Positions 1 through 6,860 of a stretch of 13,441 nucleotides of DNA are shown here, in pieces. The first letter of the stretch is position 1; every line of letters begins with the position of its first letter. Position numbers and translations under genes: made by a program. The notes beneath the pieces were generated by a model. The model was given only the letters and a program-made list of their open reading frames with translations. It was not told the DNA's origin and did no database searches. The stretch is from Hyphochytrium catenoides (lineage: Eukaryota > Sar > Hyphochytriomycetes > Hyphochytriales > Hyphochytriaceae). The stretch is from positions 1 through 13,441 of the forward strand of contig FLMG01000398.1 of assembly GCA_900088475.1 (NCBI GenBank). Reading direction: 5' to 3'.

Positions 1-31
1 CACACACAAGCCTGCGGAGCGCAGCCAAATA

Positions 32-1840
32 GTGATGGCACATATCCTGCCACACTTTCAGCCGGACAGGGATAACTACCCAGTCAACTTCATACTATAT
101 ATCCAGTCCTTTAAGGACATGGTGCACCGGACACATGGCCACCTTACAGAGGCCAACAAAAAGAATGAGCTTCTTAGCCGAATTCAGCCACACATCGATC
201 ATGATAGACTGATGATGAATGAAAGAATCGAGGAGCTCACCTTTGAGGAATACTGCGTCCGGTTAACAGAGAAGTATGTCAAGAACGTGGGTGCTGGTCA
301 ACACAAATTAGCGCAGCTCCTTTCCAACCATAAACTGAAGACCGCCACCTCGGAAGCCTGGGAAGACTCAGTGAGGAAGGCAATGGACATCGTTCGATCA
401 TACATGCTCCTGTTCCGCATCGGGCAAAAGAACGCTGGCGATATCAATGAGGACGAGAAAAAGTCAAATGAGCGGAGCCAGTGGAGGACACTCCATGAAC
501 AACTGCACGCGACCATGCCCAAAGAAGTCCTCAACCAAATCCCAGCACATACTTTAACTCGGGCAACCAACGATGGAGAGTTCACGATATACATCGAGAG
601 AATTCTCGAGATTCATGTGACCACTGTCGGTGAGCCACTGCCTAAACGCAAGCAGGACCACCAACAGCCAATGGCACCAACCCCGCCACCATCGAAGCGA
701 ACAAAACCAAATTCGTTCTCAAACCAACAAGCCCCCCCGCAATTCAATGCGTTGACCTATAACGAGGCAACGCAAGAACAACGAAAGATGTTCTGGCACA
801 AATACCAGGACACAAAAAGCAAGTGTCCTTACAACAATGGCCATATCCAACATAGCTTTGAGGTCTGTAGATACAACCCTCACTGTCTAAGATCCACCTA
901 TAGCCTAGAAGAGATAAAAGCCCAGGCCAAACAAACCCGGGAACTAAAGCAGACCAAAAAGGCTGCAGGGCAAAAACCCAAACATAACAATAAAGGAGCC
1001 CTTCAAAACTATGAAGTGACCCACGACAACACCCATATAACAATGGGATGTCAAACAAAGAAAGAAGCTGTAATAGCTTGCCTCAATATGCCACCAATAG
1101 ACGAACCAGATGAAGATGATAAAACCAATTCATCAACATCAATGTTGGCAACACTTCATGGAGAGGCCAGCCTAAGTGCGAGTAATGGTAACGCTCCACC
1201 GGGGTTGAAAGCTTCCCTCTATGAAGGGTCAACAGGTGATAAAGACTCACAAAAAAGAGCAACCACCATAAACCCGACCACCAAAAACAATACGCGTACA
1301 ATAACAAACATAAAGTCGATGCCCAAAGAGCCTACGCAAGAGGCGGGACGCCGTCACAACCGCAAAGACTCTGAGGACATTGCACCCACCTTTGAGAATG
1401 TGCACAATAACAAAGAAAAGCAAAAGACAATAATGGCACCAAACCCCAAATGCCGATGTCAAAGATTTGCTACCCAAACACCAATAAACTCTGGACTCAT
1501 CAATGGGAAGCTCCAGGTAAAGGTTCATATCGATATCGGGGCCAGAGTATCATCAGTGTCTTTCGACTTCTTAAAGCGTCACCCCACATTATACAAACGC
1601 ATCCATCACAGAGCAAAATACTTCGCCAATGTGATAGGAGACACAAACATACCGTCACTGGGAACAATCAAACTCTCTGTGACCTTGGGAGGAATAACCT
1701 TCCAAGGAAGGTATGAAGTCATGACTATGCCCTACTGGGAAGTCAATTTGGGGACAGACAAATATGATTTCGAGCTGGCATTGTTTGAGAAAGGGTACGA
1801 GAGAGGGAATATGAACCATTGCCCGGCAGGCGATAATTAA
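32..1840 (+). CDS. Gag-protease polyprotein (602 aa)
   Basis: This open frame should encode the capsid precursor and the aspartic protease that processes it. Residues 1-200 are a mostly helical capsid-like region (Gag family, weak recognition). A Pro/Gln-rich linker follows at about 210-245. Residues 265-285 look like a degenerate zinc knuckle: C265, H274 and C279, with H-x4-C spacing kept but no second Cys or His where CCHC expects one. About 200 residues of charged low-complexity sequence come next. The retropepsin domain starts near 495, with the catalytic loop at D501-I502-G503-A504. Families normally have D-T-G or D-S-G, so Ile at 502 is an anomaly that could disable the protease. The frame ends at TAA 1838-1840. 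Two Met codons lie at 32 and 35; the true start may depend on a leader outside the window. Confidence 0.85.
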   Translation: MMAHILPHFQPDRDNYPVNFILYIQSFKDMVHRTHGHLTEANKKNELLSRIQPHIDHDRLMMNERIEELTFEEYCVRLTEKYVKNVGAGQHKLAQLLSNHKLKTATSEAWEDSVRKAMDIVRSYMLLFRIGQKNAGDINEDEKKSNERSQWRTLHEQLHATMPKEVLNQIPAHTLTRATNDGEFTIYIERILEIHVTTVGEPLPKRKQDHQQPMAPTPPPSKRTKPNSFSNQQAPPQFNALTYNEATQEQRKMFWHKYQDTKSKCPYNNGHIQHSFEVCRYNPHCLRSTYSLEEIKAQAKQTRELKQTKKAAGQKPKHNNKGALQNYEVTHDNTHITMGCQTKKEAVIACLNMPPIDEPDEDDKTNSSTSMLATLHGEASLSASNGNAPPGLKASLYEGSTGDKDSQKRATTINPTTKNNTRTITNIKSMPKEPTQEAGRRHNRKDSEDIAPTFENVHNNKEKQKTIMAPNPKCRCQRFATQTPINSGLINGKLQVKVHIDIGARVSSVSFDFLKRHPTLYKRIHHRAKYFANVIGDTNIPSLGTIKLSVTLGGITFQGRYEVMTMPYWEVNLGTDKYDFELALFEKGYERGNMNHCPAGDN

Positions 1841-1850
1841 CTGTGAATGA

Positions 1851-3221
1851 GCCCAGCGACCAAACAAACAAACAACCCTCCATAAAACAGTAGAGGGAAG
1901 TGAGACCAAACAAATAACAAATAGGCCTAAATATATCGTGCCTACAGCCAAACAGCTGCCAAAATGTCTCACCGTTGATGACTACAAACTACTGACAAAA
2001 GAACCGTCAGCCATTAAAACAAGAAAATCATCAACAAAAATAATTTGCACAATCCATGATAGAACAAACTATCACACAAACTCTCAAAGCAAAACACAAA
2101 GGCATGAACAAATTGAGGAAGAAAGAATACAAATAATGAAGTCGTACCTTGATGAAGAACTCAACAAGGACGACAAACACCTCAGTCAACCATATACTGA
2201 CGAACAAAAGTCCTCACTGACCAACTTAATGCTGTCGCTAAAAGACTGCTTTATTATTATACATGAGTCAGATAAACCAGGACGCTATACAGGAGGGCCG
2301 CCGGTAAACTATCAGCCTCAGCGACCTCTCCCAGAAACAAACCATTACTCCCGCATGTCCCCTGGGCTGCGGAAAATAACAATCGACTGCCTAAAGCAGT
2401 TAACAGAACTAGGACATGTCAAGCCATACAGGGAAGGGAAAAACTTTCACCGATTTATGGTTAAACCAAAACCTAATCGGAACCCCCCTGAAGGCAGACC
2501 ACTTAGTGATCTATCATTGAAAAACAAGTCGTGGGACCCATATAACTACCCACTGCAAAGGATAGACGAAGAACTAGACAAACTTTATGGTTCTAAGTGG
2601 TTCACAAAATTAGACATGACCCATGGCTACGCACAATTACCACTAGCAGAAGCCATGCACCCATACTTCACCTTCTCCGTAACAGGAGTAGGAGTATTTA
2701 CATACACCGTTATACCTCAAGGATGGTCTCCAGCAGGAGCTATTTTTGAAGAAATAGTCGAGTATACTCTCGGTGATACAAGGTTCAGGTGCTGCATCGT
2801 ATACCTCGATGATAATATTGTACACAGCCCTACCTTTGATCAGCACCTCCTAGACATAGAAGAGGTCATAACTAAATATGCTAATGCCGGTTTCCGCTTT
2901 AGCTTTATAACAAAAACCAAGCTCGCCAAAAATGCATGCGAATGCTTGGGCCACTATACAGATGGCAACATAACTAGACCTCTAATAACAAAAACAGAGG
3001 CTATAAATAACAGGCCACCGCCTGAATCAAGAGATGAACTCCGCTCTTGGATCCAGCTGTGCAATTACTACCGCAAATATATAAACCAATTTGCAGTCAT
3101 AGCACATCCATTATATCAACTGCTAAAGAAAGATAGCAAGTTTGATTTCAGAAAAGACTGGAAGCATGAATCAAAAGAGCTCCAGGCCTTTAACAAATTG
3201 AAGGCAATGCAGAGCCAATAA
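1851..3221 (+). CDS. Pol segment: reverse transcriptase
   Basis: This frame makes the RNA-directed DNA polymerase of the element. It opens just after a TGA at 1848-1850 and has no ATG until about 2137, so it would have to be expressed as a fusion to the upstream Gag-protease frame, which is offset. Motif A carries a catalytic Asp at 2613-2615 within KLDMTHGYAQL. The Y-L-D-D catalytic box lies at 2802-2813. The thumb and connection region follows, with the family-typical stretch around NYYRKYINQFA. The frame ends at TAA 3219-3221, just where the connection should pass into RNase H. The RT core itself is uninterrupted with catalytic residues intact. The family assignment is firm; expression as drawn is not. 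Confidence 0.88.
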   Translation, partial: AQRPNKQTTLHKTVEGSETKQITNRPKYIVPTAKQLPKCLTVDDYKLLTKEPSAIKTRKSSTKIICTIHDRTNYHTNSQSKTQRHEQIEEERIQIMKSYLDEELNKDDKHLSQPYTDEQKSSLTNLMLSLKDCFIIIHESDKPGRYTGGPPVNYQPQRPLPETNHYSRMSPGLRKITIDCLKQLTELGHVKPYREGKNFHRFMVKPKPNRNPPEGRPLSDLSLKNKSWDPYNYPLQRIDEELDKLYGSKWFTKLDMTHGYAQLPLAEAMHPYFTFSVTGVGVFTYTVIPQGWSPAGAIFEEIVEYTLGDTRFRCCIVYLDDNIVHSPTFDQHLLDIEEVITKYANAGFRFSFITKTKLAKNACECLGHYTDGNITRPLITKTEAINNRPPPESRDELRSWIQLCNYYRKYINQFAVIAHPLYQLLKKDSKFDFRKDWKHESKELQAFNKLKAMQSQ

Positions 3222-3919
3222 TGCTTCATCACCCAGACCCCAATAGAGAATACATCCTACACGTGGATGGCAGCCAAAACGGCTATGGGGCTATCCTTTG
3301 TCAAGAAGACGAAGACCATAACAAAAGGATAATTGCTTACTGGTCCAAGGTCCACAAAAGCAAAGTCCGCAGTCACTACTTTGAGATAAAAGCTCTAGTA
3401 GAGGCAATCAAACGCTTCAAATACTACTTACTGGGGACACCTGTCTTCCATGTAGTAGGAGATCACAAACCATTAACAGCCTTAATGAGTAAAGAAGCTG
3501 AAGGAGTAAAAGAAGAGTGGAAACACTACCTCCAAAGCTATAACTTTACCTATAACTATAGGCGCGGTACGGAGATCCCGTCCGACTACCTTAGTAGACC
3601 TTCTCAGTCACAAATTAAACCTGACTCTGAAGAACAACTACCAAAACTAAAGACAAATAATGGCCGACCATTGCTTGCATATAAAGACAGCATTAGGTTA
3701 GCGCCACAGGTCATAGCTTCCATAATGACAGATATACCCCCAGAAACAACAGAAGTATATGCTATCGAAAACCTCACCGATAGCCTAGCTGTTGAACAAG
3801 CTACTGATCCTGCTATCACTAGCATCATAAACAAACTGCGACAACCAATACCGGAAGTGCAAGAAGAAAGCTCTGCCCACAAAAAAAAAGGACAGACAAA
3901 AGCACAACCGAGATTATGA
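3221..3919 (+). CDS. Pol segment: RNase H (tether to integrase)
   Basis: This frame encodes the Ty3-type RNase H that degrades RNA in the RNA-DNA hybrid. Candidate catalytic residues are D16 (in VDGS), E55 (in YFEIKAL), D81 (in GDHKPL) and D122 (in SDYLSR). The ATG overlaps the stop of the RT frame as TAATG. However, the four codons before that ATG in this same frame (A-E-P-I) also match the usual RT to RNase H connection. The simplest reading is one ancestral frame broken by a -1 shift just upstream. The true segment therefore starts a little before 3221. Past about residue 130 it is a linker toward integrase, and it runs out of frame after an A9 tract at 3881-3889. Confidence 0.85.
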   Translation: MLHHPDPNREYILHVDGSQNGYGAILCQEDEDHNKRIIAYWSKVHKSKVRSHYFEIKALVEAIKRFKYYLLGTPVFHVVGDHKPLTALMSKEAEGVKEEWKHYLQSYNFTYNYRRGTEIPSDYLSRPSQSQIKPDSEEQLPKLKTNNGRPLLAYKDSIRLAPQVIASIMTDIPPETTEVYAIENLTDSLAVEQATDPAITSIINKLRQPIPEVQEESSAHKKKGQTKAQPRL

Positions 3920-4148
3920 AATAAGAAATAATAGCGAGCTCTGGCGCAAACCACCAGCCACAGCTAACAAAAGCATCGCTCCACACCTAAGAACAAAAGA
4001 AACGGTGCCCGTGATACCAAACAAATGGGTACCAAAGTTCATAGAAAGAGCGCATGTAGACTTACTAAGTCACAGAAGCGCAAAATACACAGCTGCCTTC
4101 CTCCGCCAACAAATCTACTGGCTGAACTCATTCATGCTAAAACTGTAA
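3890..4148 (+). pseudogene. Integrase N-terminal fragment (His-His half of zinc-binding domain)
   Basis: This frame is +1 relative to RNase H, and I read it directly. It is open from the A-tract to TAA 4146-4148. It contains the two histidines of the HHCC zinc-binding domain, His 4053-4055 and His 4071-4073, followed by SHRSAKYTAAFLRQQIYW, which matches the helical segment preceding the Cys pair in Ty3 integrases. The Cys pair itself (CKIC) lies in the next frame at residues 48-51 of the ORF starting at 4025, so the zinc domain is split across two frames. The fragment has no plausible start of its own. Confidence 0.75.
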
Positions 4149-5146
4149 AGCACTGGATAAAGAAGTGCAAAATCTGTGAACTACACCCCTTCACAAACAA
4201 AATGATCACTGAACAATATTCAATGATCCCCTTAAGAAGGAATCACATACACATTATGGACCATATAGACAAGCTCCCTAAAACAAAAAGGGGAAATACT
4301 TGCGCTATTATCCTGCACGATCCCTTCGATGACCTTACAAAATTATTACCTGCCAAAAACAAATCGGCACCAGAGACAGCGTACCTAATATGGGAACACT
4401 GGCTCACAGATCCAATCGGCGGTTTCCCTGAAATCCTGCAGCACGACGCACATAATACGTTCCTATCTGACGTAATAAAATGTCTACGTGAGATGTATGG
4501 AATAAAGGCGCGTGTCAGCTCAGTAGGGAGCCACGGAAAAACAAGCAAAGTGGAAAGGACAATAAGAACTTTCAACAATATGATGTCAAAAGTGATCAGT
4601 GAAAACCAAACTGATTGGGATTTAAAATGTAGTGCAGTATGGAAAGCCCATGCGATGTGTATATCATCAAGCACTGGTTACTCTCCCATATACATGAGAA
4701 CACTCATGCATCCCCGCCTCCCAGAGGTAATGCCATATTCAGAGCGAACACCAACAAAAATGTACACCAAACCAAAACGATATGTTGATGAAATGACAAA
4801 AATCTTCAACGACATCATCAAAAACTCCTTAACCTACAGGCAACACTTAGCAGATCAAAAACAAAGACTGCTATTAAAACCTCGTTTGCCTCACGTACAT
4901 GAATATGAAGCACTGCAAATTGGGCAAAAAGTAAATCGCCTAAACGTATCTTCAGTTCAACCAAAAACAAACAGCCCCACAAGAGCACAAAAAGGCATTG
5001 ACAAAACTGCTGCCATAGTCGATGATGACAATACAAACAACAAATTGTCTCAACACGAAGAAGATAATGACATAACAGAATCAAAGCCAAAACAAAAGCT
5101 CGCCACCTATTGGGAAGGAGGATACAACATTAAGTGGATGCCTTAA
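4025..5146 (+). CDS. Pol segment: integrase catalytic core and C-terminal region
   Basis: Integrase joins the element's DNA copy to the host chromosome. The first 40 or so residues are out of the ancestral frame and probably meaningless; real similarity starts near residue 40. C48 and C51 form the Cys half of the zinc domain. The DDE triad is D79 (HIMDHIDKLP), D141 (LQHDAHNTF) and E177 (SKVERTI). D141 and E177 are separated by exactly 35 residues, the classic D-x35-E spacing. A charged tail follows, then a GPY/F-like module starting around YWEGGYNIKW near the end. The frame stops at 5144-5146 in the middle of that module, which continues in another frame. Confidence 0.82.
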   Translation: MGTKVHRKSACRLTKSQKRKIHSCLPPPTNLLAELIHAKTVKHWIKKCKICELHPFTNKMITEQYSMIPLRRNHIHIMDHIDKLPKTKRGNTCAIILHDPFDDLTKLLPAKNKSAPETAYLIWEHWLTDPIGGFPEILQHDAHNTFLSDVIKCLREMYGIKARVSSVGSHGKTSKVERTIRTFNNMMSKVISENQTDWDLKCSAVWKAHAMCISSSTGYSPIYMRTLMHPRLPEVMPYSERTPTKMYTKPKRYVDEMTKIFNDIIKNSLTYRQHLADQKQRLLLKPRLPHVHEYEALQIGQKVNRLNVSSVQPKTNSPTRAQKGIDKTAAIVDDDNTNNKLSQHEEDNDITESKPKQKLATYWEGGYNIKWMP

Positions 5147-5237
5147 CATACAAATTAGGCTACACGAGAACAAAACAGGCAAAACCCGCCGAAAAACTGT
5201 CATTGTGCACAGGAAAAATATTAGATTGGCACAATAA
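5145..5237 (+). pseudogene. Integrase C-terminal tail in a shifted frame
   Basis: Reading from 5145 in the +1 frame gives thirty codons to TAA at 5235-5237. It includes NKTGKTRRKTVIVHRKNIR, which resembles the end of the GPY/F SH3-like module (a TGK-x-R-x-VHV-x-R-L pattern) in Ty3 integrases. It continues directly from the truncated module of the preceding frame, so a +1 shift near 5130-5146 is inferred. It is too short to stand as a gene. Confidence 0.55.
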
Positions 5238-5538
5238 CAAAGATCAACAACAAACATTATTGATCAAATCACAATAATCACCTCCTCAATAACATTCCCA
5301 ATGGCAACATCACACAAAGTTGCCACAAATACCACTGAACTGTTTTCCTTCACCTCTCTCAGAGCTCAAGCACAGCCCTGCAAAGAGAAGGGAGGTTTTT
5401 TCCTCTTCAGTGATGAAACTATCATTAAATAACTCCTCAGAAAGCACTACTCACACCTCACTCCCAACAATAGGTACTATAAAACAGTAGTACTTATGCA
5501 TTATCGCTCTTCAGGATCATTGCATTCACCATTGAGCT
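5238..5538 (+). other. Retrotransposon 3' non-coding region
   Basis: About 300 A/C-rich bases lie between the end of integrase and the polypurine tract. All frames are broken and I see no ORF or domain. This is the usual place for a short 3' untranslated segment of the element. Confidence 0.6.
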
Positions 5539-5549
5539 GAAGGGGGAGA
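5539..5549 (+). promoter_or_regulatory. Polypurine tract (plus-strand primer)
   Basis: The eleven-purine run GAAGGGGGAGA directly abuts the TG that begins the 3' LTR. This is the position and composition of the primer for plus-strand DNA synthesis in LTR retrotransposons. Confidence 0.85.
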
Positions 5550-5697
5550 TGTAAGGGATGAGGGGTTGAGTAGCCAGCCATCCCCCAGGACCTAGTCAGT
5601 GGGCTGGCCCAGGATGCGCTGGCGCGATCTCTGAAAGTCAATAAACAGTCTGGTTTTTCCATCCCATCGCCCTCTCGACCGCTGGAAGAACTTTACA
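5550..5697 (+). repeat. 3' LTR, about 148 bp
   Basis: The LTR starts TGTAAGG immediately after the polypurine tract and most likely ends CTTTACA at 5691-5697, giving TG...CA ends with a 5-bp terminal inverted repeat (TGTAA/TTACA). It contains AATAAA at 5640-5645 and a 7-bp inverted repeat GCCAGCC/GGCTGGC (5573-5579 and 5602-5608). The right end is inferred from the inverted repeat because the 5' LTR is outside the window. The bases after it (CTGAA) would be the target-site duplication if the partner copy precedes the 5' LTR. At 148 bp it is short for a Ty3/Gypsy element. Confidence 0.75.
5640..5645 (+). promoter_or_regulatory. Polyadenylation signal AATAAA in LTR
   Basis: An exact AATAAA lies in the 3' LTR, about 50 bases before the proposed LTR end, and would serve the element's transcript. 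Confidence 0.55.
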
Positions 5698-6860
5698 CTG
5701 AAGGTCAGATGAAGCTGCCCGCAGATTCTTCAGAGGAATGCCGATGAATCTCTTCTTGAGCAATCTCTCGCTTGAGCTCTAGGAGCGTCCGGTCTGAAGG
5801 TCGTCCCATGAGGATGAGAGCTTGACAGAGCTTACGTGTCCCTCACTTGCTCTGTTGTTAGGATACTCTGCTGAGATATGGGGTAGAATGTCAGCTGAGT
5901 CCCAGGGAAGCTCGGACTGAAAGCACATCAACATCACCACAGGTTGCCTCGCCGCAAATTTGAGTGCCAGGCGCCTGTTCTACTGATAGAACATCGGCTA
6001 TGGTATGGGGATGTTCCAGCTGTCCTTGTCCAAGCAAAAACATGATAAGACTTGGCATGGGACATCACGGCAAGATCTCTGGTTCTGATACGATCCCTGT
6101 TCACCTGGCTCTTGAGCCGATACATGGCTCTGTATTTAGTCCACGATAGGATGCTACTCTAAGGAAGCCTGCAGCCGTAGTAAGCCTCGTTATCACCCAG
6201 ACATTTGGTTCTCCTCGTATCCAGCCCTAGACGCTCACTGCTAGAAGACCAAGGGGTCTGAGGAATAACCAAGATAAAGACTGCAGACATTTAGGCCCGG
6301 CTTTGTGTACCTTGCCTTACTGAAGCTGTGTACCTTGCCTTACTGAAGCTAAAGGTCCACTCTGGCTGCCTGCCCTGGCTGCGATTCGCCCTTGGGATCA
6401 CATCCCGATCTAGACACCAACAGCCTTTCATAGCTTTAAGGAGCCTGCAGTAGTGCTTATTTCTGTCCGTGAAAGGATGACGCTGCAACGATCTGACGCT
6501 TCTTTGTCGTTGCAGTATGGTGGTGGTGAGGGCAACTGTATCCAATATATGCACTGTGGAGCTGCCTTGTGCAGGGGGAAAGATAGCCATCGTGGGCGCC
6601 GCAGGCTGTTACCGCTCACAAGGAGAAGATAACGAGCTGAGCGAGAGATTAGGCTTATGAGTGTAAGGCTCATCCAGCTTATAGGAGAGGCGGCAGTGTG
6701 CTTGTTTTGGATTTGAGGTACAAAGCTTCATGGGCGAACTCTATATTTCAAGGTTAAGCGCTAGCCAAACATACAAGGTAAATAAATATAAAGCGGAGAT
6801 CAAGACCGTCTCTCGTTCATCTCAGTTCTCTCTCTCTCTCTTTCTATTCTCATGGCCTTT
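5698..6860. other. Intergenic region without a supported gene
   Basis: This stretch lies between the retrotransposon and the 3' end of the kinase gene. Open frames are short, overlap on both strands and show no recognisable domain. On the - strand, 5705-5842 is an open run ending in GRPSDRTLLELKREIAQEE and a stop, which looks more protein-like than its surroundings but is preceded by an in-frame TGA at 5843-5845. It may be a remnant or a terminal exon; I cannot decide. A 23-bp tandem duplication lies at 6304-6349, an AATAAA on the + strand at 6781-6786 and a CT-rich tract near 6827-6845. Confidence 0.5.
6304..6349 (+). repeat. Perfect 23-bp tandem duplication
   Basis: Two adjacent identical copies (6304-6326 and 6327-6349), each beginning TGTGTACCTTGCC. 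It lies in non-coding sequence and looks like a recent local duplication. I see no function. Confidence 0.9.

Larger units (their letters stand above)
1..5697 (+). mobile_element. Ty3/Gypsy-type LTR retrotransposon, 5' end outside window, pol frame-broken
   Basis: The order of domains is Gag, aspartic protease, reverse transcriptase, RNase H, integrase, polypurine tract and 3' LTR. Integrase after RNase H is the Ty3/Gypsy order (Copia elements have integrase first). The 5' LTR and primer binding site are not in the window, so LTR divergence and age cannot be judged. The coding strand is visibly A-rich, unlike the more balanced host sequence after 5700. Frame changes fall near 1840, 3205-3220, 3881-3908, 4119-4146 and 5130-5146, so this copy probably cannot make a normal Pol. 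Draft-assembly indels are the alternative explanation. I see no env-like ORF after integrase. Confidence 0.93.

Noticed and set aside
1-5697. Endogenous retrovirus
   Set aside because: No envelope-like ORF is present between integrase and the polypurine tract, so a Ty3/Gypsy retrotransposon is the supported call.
5934-6149. Overlapping 61-63 residue ORFs on both strands
   Set aside because: They are short, overlapping and without recognisable domains; such lengths are expected by chance.
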